From Lachnospiraceae bacterium (GTDB taxonomy: Bacteria > Bacillota > Clostridia > Lachnospirales > Lachnospiraceae): a stretch of DNA of 64,000 nucleotides. The stretch is taken from NCBI GenBank assembly GCA_017416465.1, contig JAFQCK010000098.1:1-64000 (forward strand), given 5' to 3'. The position numbers were made by a program, and so were the translations under genes. The number at the start of each line of letters is the position of its first letter. Within the stretch, counting starts at the first letter, position 1. The notes beneath the pieces are model-generated. The model ran no database searches. It had not been told where the DNA came from and saw only the letters and a program-made list of their open reading frames with translations. Below, one piece after another: positions 34,998 through 44,248 of the stretch.

Positions 34998-35094
34998 AAA
35001 AATCCCCTATAAACAAATTTGTATGAACCGACCTCCAATCGTTAAATTTAAAACTTAACTTTTATGTCGGTTCATTGTTTATAGGGGATTTTTT
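34998..35094. terminator. Bidirectional terminator between convergent genes, extended palindrome
   Basis: AAAAATCCCCTATAAACAA (34998-35016) pairs with 35075-35094, and directly inside them TGAACCGAC (35024-35032) pairs with GTCGGTTCA (35066-35074). T-runs occur on both sides, so it can end tmcAL from the left and the facing gene from the right. It is longer than an ordinary terminator. Confidence 0.8.
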
Positions 35095-35096
35095 AA

Positions 35097-35495
35097 TTAA
35101 ATATTAACTGCTTCTTTAATCCAATCAAGTGCTTCCTGAACTGTTTCAAAATGTCCTTCTAAAACTCCGGTTTCAGACATCTGAGTATTTTTCTTAGCCT
35201 GTATTTTTAACATTACAGATTTTCCTTCTGCAAATCCAAAAGCCTTACATCCTGCCTCTACAAAAGCTTTTGTCATATTTACAAGATGACCGATTTCATC
35301 CGGTCCAACCGGTTTCATCTGAGAACAGTCAGCAATATATGCCCAACCACTGTTCTTCCACGCCGAAGCATCCTTTAACACATTCTCTGTGAGCCAAATT
35401 AATTCCTCTGCATTAGTTTTTCCAACTCCTGTTGAAAGAATAATCTGTCTTCCCTCAATTGTTTCAATTGTCTGTGCACCATTTGTTTTTGCCAT
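35097..35495 (-). CDS. Small STAS/SpoIIAA-like protein of unknown function
   Basis: This 132-residue soluble protein has a good GGAGG site. Its pattern (early strand IETIEGRQIILST, helix EELIWLTENVL, strand WAYIADCSQM, then helix and strand FGFAEGKSVML, ending in helix TVQEALDWIK) resembles single-domain STAS/SpoIIAA-like folds. The match is by topology and feel, not by a diagnostic motif. It stands alone between a bidirectional terminator and a 261-base gap. I cannot name a substrate or partner. Confidence 0.7.
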   Translation of the reverse strand: MAKTNGAQTIETIEGRQIILSTGVGKTNAEELIWLTENVLKDASAWKNSGWAYIADCSQMKPVGPDEIGHLVNMTKAFVEAGCKAFGFAEGKSVMLKIQAKKNTQMSETGVLEGHFETVQEALDWIKEAVNI

Positions 35496-35756
35496 AGTAA
35501 TACCTCCGAAAATAAGATACTATGATTATAACATATTTTGAAAATTATTAATATAACCAAATTTAATATTCTTATATATTATTTTCTTTTTTATTAAACA
35601 TTAGTTCGTATAAAAAATTCCATATTATTATCTATTAATTATTCAAAAAATCTCCTGTATATCCATATGAACTTAAGCTTATATATTCTTCTACCTGTTT
35701 AATAACATTCTTCGCTTCTTTTCCTCTATATTTATTTTATACTTTTAGAAATTCTA

Positions 35757-37121
35757 TTAATTCTTAAAACTATGTATTGGAGCCGGTATTCTTCCACCTC
35801 TGTTTACAAATGCCTCACACGAGAAATTATTAACAGGCATTACCGGTGCATAACCAAGTAATCCGCCAAATTCAACCATCTCACCAACACCTTTACCAAT
35901 AACAGGTATTACTCTAACTGCAGTAGTCTTCTGATTAATCATACCAATTGCAGACTCATCAGCAATAATTCCTGCAATTGTTGCCGCACTTGTGTCTCCG
36001 GGAATTGCAATCATATCAAGACCAACAGAACATACACAAGTCATTGCTTCAAGCTTTTCAAGTGTAAGCGCTCCTGCCTGAACTGAATCAATCATTCCCT
36101 GGTCTTCACTTACAGGAATAAATGCACCACTAAGACCACCAACGTAAGAAGAAGCCATTACGCCACCCTTCTTAACCTGGTCATTTAAAAGTGCAAGTGC
36201 AGCAGTTGTTCCCGGTGCACCAACTCTTTCAAGTCCGATTTCCTGTAAAATATCAGCTACACTATCACCAACAGCCGGTGTTGGAGCAAGTGATAAATCT
36301 ATAATTCCAAATGGTATACCAAGTCTCTTTGAAGCCTCTCTGGCAACCAATTGACCTACCCTTGTAACTTTAAATGCTGTCTTTTTGATAGTCTCACAAA
36401 GAACTTCAAAGTTCTCTCCACGAACCTTTGTTAATGCTGTTCTAACAACACCAGGTCCACTCACGCCTACGTTAATAATTGCATCTGCTTCTGTAACTCC
36501 ATGAAAAGCTCCTGCCATAAAAGGATTATCATCAGGTGCGTTACAAAATACTACAAGCTTAGCACAGCCAAGTGAATCTCTTTCCTTTGTAGCCTCTGCT
36601 GTCTTTAATACGATTTCACCCATTAGCTTAACAGCATCCATATTAATTCCTGTCTTTGTTGAACCAACATTTACGGAACTACATACTCTTTCAGTTGAAG
36701 CTAATGCTTCAGGTATAGATTTAATAAGGTTTTCTTCTGCCTTTGTCATACCCTTACTTACCAAAGCAGAGTAACCACCGATGAAGTTTACACCTACTTC
36801 ATGTGCAACCTTATCAAGAGTTTTTGCAATAGTTACAAAATCCTCAGGGCATTTACAAGCTGCTCCACCAACAAGTGCGATTGGTGTAACTGAAATTCTC
36901 TTGTTTACAATTGGAATTCCATAATCTTTTTCAATTTCATTTCCTGTTTCAACAAGATTTTTAGCAAGTCTTGTTATCTTTTCATAAATATTTTTATTAA
37001 CTTTATCAAGGTCAGAATCTATACAATCTAAAAGGCTTATACCAAGTGTAATTGTACGAACGTCAAGATTCTCCTGTTCAATCATTTTATTAGTTTCGTT
37101 TACTTCAAAAATATTAAGCAT
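35757..37121 (-). CDS. UPF0210 / DUF711 (PFL-like) family protein
   Basis: This protein of about 454 residues belongs to UPF0210. Recognisable pieces are [13 protein letters not shown] near residue 20, [33 protein letters not shown] and the Gly-rich [16 protein letters not shown]. The biochemical role is not established; it is almost always next to an ACT-domain protein, as here. I chose the ATG at 37121 because AGAAAGGG lies just upstream; an ATG 51 bases further out adds a poor 17-residue extension. Confidence 0.9.
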   Translation of the reverse strand: MLNIFEVNETNKMIEQENLDVRTITLGISLLDCIDSDLDKVNKNIYEKITRLAKNLVETGNEIEKDYGIPIVNKRISVTPIALVGGAACKCPEDFVTIAKTLDKVAHEVGVNFIGGYSALVSKGMTKAEENLIKSIPEALASTERVCSSVNVGSTKTGINMDAVKLMGEIVLKTAEATKERDSLGCAKLVVFCNAPDDNPFMAGAFHGVTEADAIINVGVSGPGVVRTALTKVRGENFEVLCETIKKTAFKVTRVGQLVAREASKRLGIPFGIIDLSLAPTPAVGDSVADILQEIGLERVGAPGTTAALALLNDQVKKGGVMASSYVGGLSGAFIPVSEDQGMIDSVQAGALTLEKLEAMTCVCSVGLDMIAIPGDTSAATIAGIIADESAIGMINQKTTAVRVIPVIGKGVGEMVEFGGLLGYAPVMPVNNFSCEAFVNRGGRIPAPIHSFKN

Positions 37122-37212
37122 AGTTATTCCCTTTCTCACTGAAGTTCTACTATTTACAAATTGCAAACACAATTAAACGATTTAGCTCAATTTCGCTTTA
37201 CTGAATTGAATA

Positions 37213-37485
37213 CTATATTCGGTGCATTGAGTTAAATATATCTTCCTGCTGTAATTTAATCTGAACTCCGATTTCTTCTCCTAATTCAGCTAATTCATCT
37301 GCAATCTTTCCTGACTGTTTTGCTGACGAAGTAGCATCTACTATCATCATCATATTGAAATATCCCTGAACAATTGTCTGAGAAATATCTAAAATATTAA
37401 TATTATTTTCTGCAAGATATGTACACACCTTAGCTATAATTCCAACTGTATCTTTTCCTACTACGGTAATAATTGATTTCTTCAT
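37213..37485 (-). CDS. ACT-domain protein (UPF0237)
   Basis: This 90-residue protein is a single ACT domain: KSIITVVGKDTVGIIAKVCTYLAENNINILDISQTI is the standard first strand-helix-strand, followed by a second helix. ACT domains bind small ligands, usually amino acids, and this family is the constant upstream companion of UPF0210, 91 bases away here. It is probably a ligand-sensing partner; that is inference from conserved pairing. Confidence 0.92.
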   Translation of the reverse strand: MKKSIITVVGKDTVGIIAKVCTYLAENNINILDISQTIVQGYFNMMMIVDATSSAKQSGKIADELAELGEEIGVQIKLQQEDIFNSMHRI

Positions 37486-37498
37486 TTTTTAACCATCA

Positions 37499-37523
37499 AA
37501 AAGTGCCTTATTGCACCTTTTAT
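37499..37523 (-). terminator. Weak terminator-like hairpin after the metallo-hydrolase gene
   Basis: AAGTGC and GCAC-CTT form a short stem followed on the minus strand by five T. It lies 14 bases before the ACT-protein start, so it could also act as a leader hairpin. Confidence 0.45.
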
Positions 37524-37582
37524 TCCTTTCTAAAAATAAATTTATAGTAACGTTTCAAAGCCAGTAACAGTGTATCAAAAAA

Positions 37583-38392
37583 TTATACACAATACAACAA
37601 TGAATTTACATCTCGCTTAGCTACCTGTATATCAAAATCTCCGGGCTTATACTGATTTTCACTCATCATAATTTCAGCCTTTACCGTCTCATACGCGAGT
37701 TCTTCGTAGTTATTCTCCTTACTAAGGTGTCCAAGCATAATGTATTTTAACTTATCATTAAGTATTCTGTCTATCAGCTTTGCAGATGTTTCATTTGATA
37801 AATGTCCTTTATCTCCTAAAATTCTTTGCTTAAGATAATAAGGATATGCACCTGCAAGCAACATTCTTACATCATGATTAGCTTCAATAACCAAAGCATC
37901 CAAATCTGACAAATTAGATACTATATAATCATCAAATTTACCCATATCCGTAGCAACTGCTACTGCCTTATCCCCACATTCCACTCTATATGCCACCGGT
38001 TTAACTGCATCATGAGATATTTCAAAAGGTTTAATCAACAAATCACCAACTTCGAATGTCTCATCTGCCTTAATTTCACAGAACAAATCTTCGTCAACTG
38101 CACCTAATTTCGAATTACTTTTTATCGCATCAATTGTTAAATCCGTTGCATAAATTGGAATATTATATTTTCTTGAAACAACTCCAAGACCATTTATATG
38201 GTCAATATGCTCATGAGTTATGAATATTCCCTGAATATCATTAATATCTACATCATTTGCCTTAAGACCTGTTTCAATTCTTTTTTTACTGATTCCGGCA
38301 TCAATTAAAATATGTGTATTATCGGAACCTACATATATACAGTTGCCACTGCTTCCGCTGGCAACTGTTGAAATTCTCATTTGTGAACTCAT
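37583..38392 (-). CDS. MBL-fold metallo-hydrolase, YycJ/WalJ type
   Basis: This 269-residue metallo-beta-lactamase-fold protein begins ISTVASGSSGNCIYVGSDNTHILIDAGIS, the standard opening of the YycJ family. The metal site THEHIDH is near residues 58-64, with a later ATDMG segment and the C-terminal GHLSKENN motif. YycJ-type proteins are implicated in DNA repair or cell-wall cell-cycle coordination and usually sit in walRK operons; here the neighbours are asnB and ACT/UPF0210. The substrate is unknown. It starts 17 bases after the asnB stop. Confidence 0.88.
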   Translation of the reverse strand: MSSQMRISTVASGSSGNCIYVGSDNTHILIDAGISKKRIETGLKANDVDINDIQGIFITHEHIDHINGLGVVSRKYNIPIYATDLTIDAIKSNSKLGAVDEDLFCEIKADETFEVGDLLIKPFEISHDAVKPVAYRVECGDKAVAVATDMGKFDDYIVSNLSDLDALVIEANHDVRMLLAGAYPYYLKQRILGDKGHLSNETSAKLIDRILNDKLKYIMLGHLSKENNYEELAYETVKAEIMMSENQYKPGDFDIQVAKRDVNSLLYCV

Positions 38393-38409
38393 TTTTCCAC
38401 CTATCCCGG

Positions 38410-40245
38410 TTAAATTTTAAAATGCTTCTGATACCATACCAAAAATGCATATACTGTCCAAATTTTTCTTGAATTATCGCATTTATTATTATAATGCATA
38501 TCAAGTAATCCTACAAGATAATCTGTGTTGAAGAATTTCATAGCTTCTTTTGAAGTTAGTGTATTCTTAACCATATTATAGTACTCATCTTCCCTAAGCC
38601 AGTTTCTAACAGGAATCGGAAATCCTAACTTCTTTCTTTCTGCTGTAATATCAGGCATAAATTCATTAGCCGCTTTTCTAAAATATCTCTTTGTTTCGTT
38701 TTTATCAACTCTGTGCCTTACAGGAATACTAAAAGCAACCTTTGCCACTTCCTTATCAAGAAACGGAACTCTAACCTCTAACGAATGTGCCATACTCATT
38801 GTATCTGCTTTATTAAGAATATCACCCCAAAGCCAGGTGTTAATATCAAGATATTGCATCTTTGTAATATCATCTTTATCTTTAACCCTGTCATATATAG
38901 GCTTGGTAATACTCATAGGAGTATGCTTCTTAATAGGACGCTTTAACATCTTATATACTTCTTCTGTCTGAAAAATATATGCATTTCCAATATATCTTTC
39001 TTCAAGGTCAAGTCCTGCTCTTATAAGATAATTTTTTCCTTTAAAATTAACAGGAAGCTTTTTAAGAACCTTTCTTATTCCTCTTCTTACAGGTCTTGGA
39101 ACTGCTTTCATAGGCTGCAAAGCTATTGGTGATTTATAAATGTTATATCCTCCAAATAATTCATCTGAACCTTCTCCTGAAAGTACAACCTTCACCTGTT
39201 CGCTTGCAAGTTTGCAAAGAAAATATAAAGCAATACATGACGGGTCTGATAAAGGCTCGTCTGTATGATTCATAATCTTTGGAAATTCTTCAAAATATTC
39301 CTCTGTTGTAATAAGTTTACTCTTATTCTTAACTCCAACATAATCAGATAAAGTCTTTGCAAGTGGTATCTCGTTACATTTAGGATAATCAAATCCAACA
39401 CTAAAGGTTTTATCAAGATTACTTCTTGCAACAATGTAACTTGAATCAACACCACCTGATAAGAAGCCACCAACCTCAGTATCACTGATTTTATGGGCCT
39501 CTATCGAATCTTTCATAACATCATTAACTTTTTTTACAGCTTCATCAAATGTTATACTGTCATCCTCTTTAAATTCAGGCGAGTAATATCTCTTGACTTC
39601 ATATTTACCATCTTTCCATAACAGATAATGCGCAGGCATAAGTCTGTAAATACCTTTATAAAATGTCTCTTCAAGTACAGAATACTGAAATGAGAGATAA
39701 CTTTCCAATGCCTCAGGATTAAATAACTTCTTGACTGTCGGAAATTTAAGAATCGACTTTATCTCAGAACCAAATACAAATTCATTATCAGTACGAGTAT
39801 AAAATAATGGCTTAATTCCAAATATATCTCTTGCAATAAGCATCTCTTTTTCAGCTCTGTTCCATATCGCAAACGCATACATTCCACGAAGCTTTTGCAA
39901 TAAATCTATTCCATATTCCTCATATCCATGAACTAATACTTCCGTATCTGCGTCAGTCTTAAAAATATGTCCCTTTTCAACTAAATCAGCCTTAATCTCC
40001 TGATAGTTATAAATTTCTCCATTAAATGTCACAACAATAGAACCATCTTCATTCTCCATAGGTTGTTTTCCATTTGTAATACCAATGATACTTAATCTTC
40101 TAAATCCAAGTCCAGCCATATCATCTACAAATACACCTTCATCATCAGGTCCTCTATGGATAATTGTATTCATCATCTCAGTCAAATTCTCTTTATACTG
40201 AGTTCCCATACCTTCTTTTGCAATATATCCGGTAAATCCACACAT
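38410..40245 (-). CDS. asnB: Asparagine synthase, glutamine-hydrolysing
   Basis: This 611-residue, two-domain enzyme makes asparagine from aspartate with glutamine as nitrogen donor. The N-terminal class II amidotransferase begins with the catalytic Cys2 (MCGFTGYI) and has RGPDDEG and FNGEIYNYQE. The synthetase half has the PP-loop SGGVDSSYI near residue 264 and LSGEGSDELFGGY. It is slightly smaller than the B. subtilis forms but full length. It is followed closely by the MBL gene and preceded by a 305-base gap shared with a divergent gene. Confidence 0.96.
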   Translation of the reverse strand: MCGFTGYIAKEGMGTQYKENLTEMMNTIIHRGPDDEGVFVDDMAGLGFRRLSIIGITNGKQPMENEDGSIVVTFNGEIYNYQEIKADLVEKGHIFKTDADTEVLVHGYEEYGIDLLQKLRGMYAFAIWNRAEKEMLIARDIFGIKPLFYTRTDNEFVFGSEIKSILKFPTVKKLFNPEALESYLSFQYSVLEETFYKGIYRLMPAHYLLWKDGKYEVKRYYSPEFKEDDSITFDEAVKKVNDVMKDSIEAHKISDTEVGGFLSGGVDSSYIVARSNLDKTFSVGFDYPKCNEIPLAKTLSDYVGVKNKSKLITTEEYFEEFPKIMNHTDEPLSDPSCIALYFLCKLASEQVKVVLSGEGSDELFGGYNIYKSPIALQPMKAVPRPVRRGIRKVLKKLPVNFKGKNYLIRAGLDLEERYIGNAYIFQTEEVYKMLKRPIKKHTPMSITKPIYDRVKDKDDITKMQYLDINTWLWGDILNKADTMSMAHSLEVRVPFLDKEVAKVAFSIPVRHRVDKNETKRYFRKAANEFMPDITAERKKLGFPIPVRNWLREDEYYNMVKNTLTSKEAMKFFNTDYLVGLLDMHYNNKCDNSRKIWTVYAFLVWYQKHFKI

Positions 40246-40550
40246 TCTTAGTCACTCCATTCATTACTTACTAATTATTTATAAGTTGTAACAGTTTAGC
40301 TCCCGATAATTTGCAAAGCAGTACCTCTGTTACGTAAAAATCTTTGAAAATCATATCATAAATATCATCTTCGTTCAACCTTCTTGATATTATGAATTGT
40401 ACAATTCCTAATACATTTTCATAATCTTTTTTGAATTTCTTTTTATACTCATAATTGTATATATTTTTAAATAAATTATTAGTAACTATATATTTTATTT
40501 ATATTAATCATTACTTAATATATATAAACATCTAAAAAAGAGGTATTAAT
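40246..40550. other. Divergent intergenic region asnB / ylbJ with decayed palindrome
   Basis: This 305-base stretch holds no gene. GTAACAG (40288-40294) and CTGTTAC (40327-40333) bracket TTTAGCTCC and resemble the ends of the GTTCAGAGC palindromes elsewhere in the window, so this may be a decayed copy. The rest is very AT-rich, with no promoter I would defend and no T-box-like structure. Confidence 0.45.
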
Positions 40551-41471
40551 TTGAAAACATTTACCTTTAAAACTTTCATTTTTTTCATATTATTTGTTTT
40601 ACTTATATTTCCTTCTACAAGTGCATATGGTGTACGCGTTGGTATTGATATTTTATTACGTTCCTTAATTCCTGCACTTTTACCATTTCTATTATTTTCG
40701 AATTATTTATTATTATCTGACACTTCTTATGTTGTTAGTGATTTTTTTTATCCAATTTTTCATAAACTGTTCAAGACCGGAAAAACAGGTTCTTATGCAA
40801 TTTTAATGGGATTTCTCTGCGGATATCCGCTTGGTACAAAAATACTTTGCGACTTATTAAAAAAAGAATGTATCTCTAAAGAAGAAGCCAATTATCTTTT
40901 TAAATTTATTAACAATCCAAGCCCTGCTTTTTTACAGGGATATATTCTCACACAATTTAATCTTACATTTTATCAAAGATTTATTCTTATAGTTATTACA
41001 TATATCCCTTCAATAATAATAGGAATATTCTTATCATATGATTATAAACAGACATATTATTTTTCCGGTAAATCTAAGTATGAAATTCCTTTAAGTAAAG
41101 TTATTGACGATACTGTTTCAAATGCTTTTTTAACTCTTACAAAAATTGCAGGATATTTAATTTTATTCTCAATAATATCCGTTTTTATTCAAAGTATTAC
41201 TATAATCCCCAAGTTTCCAAAATGCATTATCTTATGTATTTTAGAAGTTACTTCAGGAACACATTTTTTGTCTTCCTTAACAATTCATAGTAGTATAAAA
41301 TTGTTACTTGCAATAGCCTTTTCAATATTTGGAGGATTATCAATAATTTTTCAAATCAATAGTGTTACATCGGACAATTCGCTTAATATTCTTGAACTAA
41401 TGAAATATAAAATTATTTCTGTACTATTATTTAGCTTACTATATTTATTATTATATCAATATATTTTTTAG
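40551..41471 (+). CDS. YlbJ-like integral membrane protein
   Basis: This 306-residue membrane protein has about eight hydrophobic segments and the nucleoside-recognition/YlbJ look: PALLPFLLFSNYLL near 45, then MGFLCGYPLGTKILCDLLKK (about 84-103) and FINNPSPAFLQGYIL (about 118-132). YlbJ is a sporulation-sector membrane protein in Bacillus, and homologues also occur in non-sporulating Clostridia. It is close to coaD and rsmD, as in many Firmicutes. The start is TTG behind AAAGAGG. Confidence 0.85.
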   Translation: MKTFTFKTFIFFILFVLLIFPSTSAYGVRVGIDILLRSLIPALLPFLLFSNYLLLSDTSYVVSDFFYPIFHKLFKTGKTGSYAILMGFLCGYPLGTKILCDLLKKECISKEEANYLFKFINNPSPAFLQGYILTQFNLTFYQRFILIVITYIPSIIIGIFLSYDYKQTYYFSGKSKYEIPLSKVIDDTVSNAFLTLTKIAGYLILFSIISVFIQSITIIPKFPKCIILCILEVTSGTHFLSSLTIHSSIKLLLAIAFSIFGGLSIIFQINSVTSDNSLNILELMKYKIISVLLFSLLYLLLYQYIF

Positions 41472-41486
41472 TTAATCATAAAAATA

Positions 41487-41526
41487 AAACAGCATTCCGA
41501 CATCTAATTCCGACTGCCGAAATGCC
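41487..41526. terminator. Putative bidirectional terminator, ylbJ-like / DivIVA-like
   Basis: GCATTCCG (41492-41499) and CGAAATGC (41518-41525) form an eight-base stem with one mismatch. It is flanked by A-rich and T-rich runs between two convergent genes. Confidence 0.5.
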
Positions 41527-41551
41527 ATTTAATCTTATTGTAGTTTAATAA

Positions 41552-42193
41552 TTAATCTAAATTAACTGTATAATCTTCATATTCTGTATCAGGATTACCT
41601 GCAAACTCTTCCTCGTACTGAACTTCCTTTTCACCATCATCTGTAGTTTCTGTAGTTTCCTGTGGATATAATTCATTTCTATTAGCCATAACAACCTCAA
41701 GACTTGTATTTAAAGATTTCATAAGACTTTCATACTTGAGTGTTACATTTTCCATTGTATGTGTAATAATATTCTCAAGATTTGCTAATACATCATCAGT
41801 ATACTGCATAGCACCCATTCTAATCTCATTAGCATCATTTACAGCGCTATCAAGTATTTGCTGTGCCTGAACACTAGCCTCGTCCACTGTCGCCTGTGCT
41901 GCTTCATATGCCTGTTGCATAATCTCGTGTTCAGATACAAGCTCTTCTGTTTCAATTCTGGCATTCTCTACCATCTCTTCTGCCTGTGCCTGTGCAGCAT
42001 TAAGAATAGCATCTCTATTGCTGATAATTCTCTGATACTTCTTTATTTCTTCCGGAGCTTTCATTCTTAATTCTGATATGTACTCTTCTATCTGCTGTTT
42101 ATTCACAATAATATTATTCCCTGATAATTTCTGTCTCTTACAATTATCAAGAAACTCCTCAATTTCAACAATTATCTGTTCATATTTACTCAT
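41552..42193 (-). CDS. DivIVA-like / V-ATPase-subunit-like coiled-coil protein
   Basis: This 213-residue protein is mostly predicted coiled coil (about 55-165; heptad-rich AQAQAEEMVENARIETEELVSE and AQQILDSAVNDANEI) with an acidic disordered tail. Such proteins follow coaD/rsmD in Lachnospiraceae and are annotated as ATPase or DivIVA-like; a role in polar or septal organisation is plausible but unproven. No signal peptide or membrane segment. The ATG follows AAAGGA. Confidence 0.8.
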   Translation of the reverse strand: MSKYEQIIVEIEEFLDNCKRQKLSGNNIIVNKQQIEEYISELRMKAPEEIKKYQRIISNRDAILNAAQAQAEEMVENARIETEELVSEHEIMQQAYEAAQATVDEASVQAQQILDSAVNDANEIRMGAMQYTDDVLANLENIITHTMENVTLKYESLMKSLNTSLEVVMANRNELYPQETTETTDDGEKEVQYEEEFAGNPDTEYEDYTVNLD

Positions 42194-42299
42194 AATTTAC
42201 ACCATTCCTTTCAATCACTTTAATACTTCAATAAGTATCAAACAAGCGAAATTTAATTCTATACTTTTTAAGTTTATATCTATAAAATCAACATATTAT

Positions 42300-42797
42300 C
42301 TATGATTTTTTCATACTTATAATTTTATCTTCTATCTTTTTAACAACATATTCGGGAACAAAATGTTCAACGTTACCACCATATCTGGCTACCTCTTTCA
42401 CAGTACTTGAACTTAAATACGCATACTCAAGGCTTGTTGTCAAGAATATTGTATCAATAGAATTATCCATAATTCTGTTAGTCTGAGCCATCTGTAACTC
42501 GTATTCAAAATCAGTAACAGCTCTTAAACCTCTTATAATGATTGATGCACCTGCTTTTTTTGCATAATCTACTAAAAGACCACTAAAAGAATCAATCTTA
42601 ACATTTTTAATATCTTTAGTGACTTCACGTAACATATTAACACGTTCTTCAACAGAAAACAACGGTGATTTTGTACCATTATTTAAAACTGCTACAATAA
42701 GAACGTCAACCATTTTTGCCGAACGTTCAATTATATCTAAATGTCCTTTTGTTACCGGATCAAAACTTCCCGGATAAATTGCAATTTTCATATCCAT
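42300..42797 (-). CDS. coaD: Phosphopantetheine adenylyltransferase
   Basis: This protein of about 165 residues transfers AMP to 4'-phosphopantetheine, the penultimate step of coenzyme A synthesis. [18 protein letters not shown] gives the nucleotidyltransferase signature (TKGH in place of T/HxGH), and [18 protein letters not shown] and the [12 protein letters not shown] region are typical. The ATG at 42797 immediately follows the rsmD stop (TAG-ATG); the ATG at 42791 is equally good. The rsmD-coaD pairing is standard. Confidence 0.95.
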   Translation of the reverse strand: MDMKIAIYPGSFDPVTKGHLDIIERSAKMVDVLIVAVLNNGTKSPLFSVEERVNMLREVTKDIKNVKIDSFSGLLVDYAKKAGASIIIRGLRAVTDFEYELQMAQTNRIMDNSIDTIFLTTSLEYAYLSSSTVKEVARYGGNVEHFVPEYVVKKIEDKIISMKKS

Positions 42798-43352
42798 CTA
42801 CACTTTCTGAACAAATATATGTTTGTTAGTTTTATATATTTTTTCTTTAATTATCTTATATCCAATTTCTCGTATATATGAAAAATCGGTTTCTTTCGAA
42901 GCTTCAACTATTATAAGACTATATTCATCAATTATATCCGAATCCTTTAATCTAATCAAAACCTCTTTCTCATACTCATTATTATATGGTGGGTCAATAA
43001 AAACAACATCATATAAATTTCCTTTATTACTTAAAAGAGAAATAGCACTTAAAACACTACTCTCAATCACCTGTGCCTTATTAACTAAATTAGTAAAATC
43101 AAGGTTATGCTTAATACATTTTACTGCTTCTTTATTATTATCAACAAAAGTCGCAAAACTTGCTCCTCTGCTTAGTGCTTCAATGCCAATAGCACCGCTT
43201 CCACTAAATAAATCAAGAAACCTACAATCTGATACATCATTTTGAATTATATTGAATAAAGTTTCCTTAATTCTATCAGTTGTCGGTCTTGTATATAAAC
43301 CATCAATTGTCTTTAACTTTATACTTTTTGCACTTCCTGCAATTACTCTCAT
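42798..43352 (-). CDS. rsmD: 16S rRNA (guanine966-N2)-methyltransferase RsmD
   Basis: This protein of about 184 residues methylates G966 of 16S rRNA. Motifs are RVIAGSAKSIKL at the start, FLDLFSGSGAIGIEALSRGA for SAM binding (about 43-62), and the catalytic DPPY in VVFIDPPYNNEY near 118. The ATG at 43352 has GAGG six to seven bases upstream, while an ATG at 43364 overlaps that site. It is coupled directly to coaD. Confidence 0.95.
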   Translation of the reverse strand: MRVIAGSAKSIKLKTIDGLYTRPTTDRIKETLFNIIQNDVSDCRFLDLFSGSGAIGIEALSRGASFATFVDNNKEAVKCIKHNLDFTNLVNKAQVIESSVLSAISLLSNKGNLYDVVFIDPPYNNEYEKEVLIRLKDSDIIDEYSLIIVEASKETDFSYIREIGYKIIKEKIYKTNKHIFVQKV

Positions 43353-43410
43353 ATAATGCCTCATTTCTGAGCAATTTATAAAATCACTGAAAATAGGATT
43401 GTCATCAAGT

Positions 43411-44202
43411 TCATGACAATCCTTCAGTACTATTTTTTTTATAGAAAAATGACTTAATCGACGAATAATTCAATTCCCTATAATTAATAATCTGCTCCGT
43501 ACTTCCAACAAATAACACTCCATTTTTATTTAGAGATTTATTAAAATTGGTATAAATACGATTTTTAGCTTCATCAGTAAAATAAATAACTACATTTCTA
43601 CACAGAATCAAATCAAATGGTTCCGGATACACATCTTTCAACAAATCATGTCTTTGAAATGTCACACATTTCTTTATCTCATCTGAAATCTGGTAGCTTT
43701 TTTCCCCAAGTTTAGTAAAATATTTATCTTTATACTTCTTTGGAAGTCCTGCCAAACTCTTTTCGCCATATACTCCAACCTTTGCTTTCTCTATTATCTG
43801 AAGATCTAAATCTGTTGCTAAAATAGAAAACTCAGATGTTGGAAGGTAATCTTTAATTAACATAGCAAGAGAATACGGTTCATCCCCTGTTGAACAAGCC
43901 GCACTCCAAACTTTTAATTTACCCTTAGCATTTTTAATAAGATTTGGTAATATCTCTGACTCTAAAATTCTCCACTGTTCCGGATTCCTATAAAACTCAG
44001 AAACATTAATTGTTATATAACTCATAAATTCTTCAAAGAGATTTTTATCATTTGTTATAGCTTCAATAAATTCTTCGTATCCCTTGAGTCTGTGTTTTTG
44101 AATAAGAGCGTCAATTCTACGCTTCATTTGACGCTCTTTATAACAATCTAAATCTACATGAGTTAATTTATAGACAGGCGCTTTGAATTGTTCGTAATCC
44201 AT
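43411..44202 (-). CDS. cheR: Chemotaxis protein methyltransferase CheR
   Basis: This 263-residue enzyme methylates glutamates of chemoreceptors using SAM. An N-terminal all-helical CheR_N (about 1-70) is followed by the methyltransferase with TINVSEFYRNPEQW, the SAM loop WSAACSTGDEPYSLAML (near 100-116) and the LCRNVVIYF motif near 205. The gene stands alone, 46 bases after rpsA and outside any che cluster; CheR genes away from the main cluster are common. It matches the flagellin gene as evidence for motility. Confidence 0.94.
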   Translation of the reverse strand: MDYEQFKAPVYKLTHVDLDCYKERQMKRRIDALIQKHRLKGYEEFIEAITNDKNLFEEFMSYITINVSEFYRNPEQWRILESEILPNLIKNAKGKLKVWSAACSTGDEPYSLAMLIKDYLPTSEFSILATDLDLQIIEKAKVGVYGEKSLAGLPKKYKDKYFTKLGEKSYQISDEIKKCVTFQRHDLLKDVYPEPFDLILCRNVVIYFTDEAKNRIYTNFNKSLNKNGVLFVGSTEQIINYRELNYSSIKSFFYKKNSTEGLS

Positions 44203-44248
44203 AGTTGGCCTCCTTACAAATAATTCATTATATTTTTCTTATGTGAAA

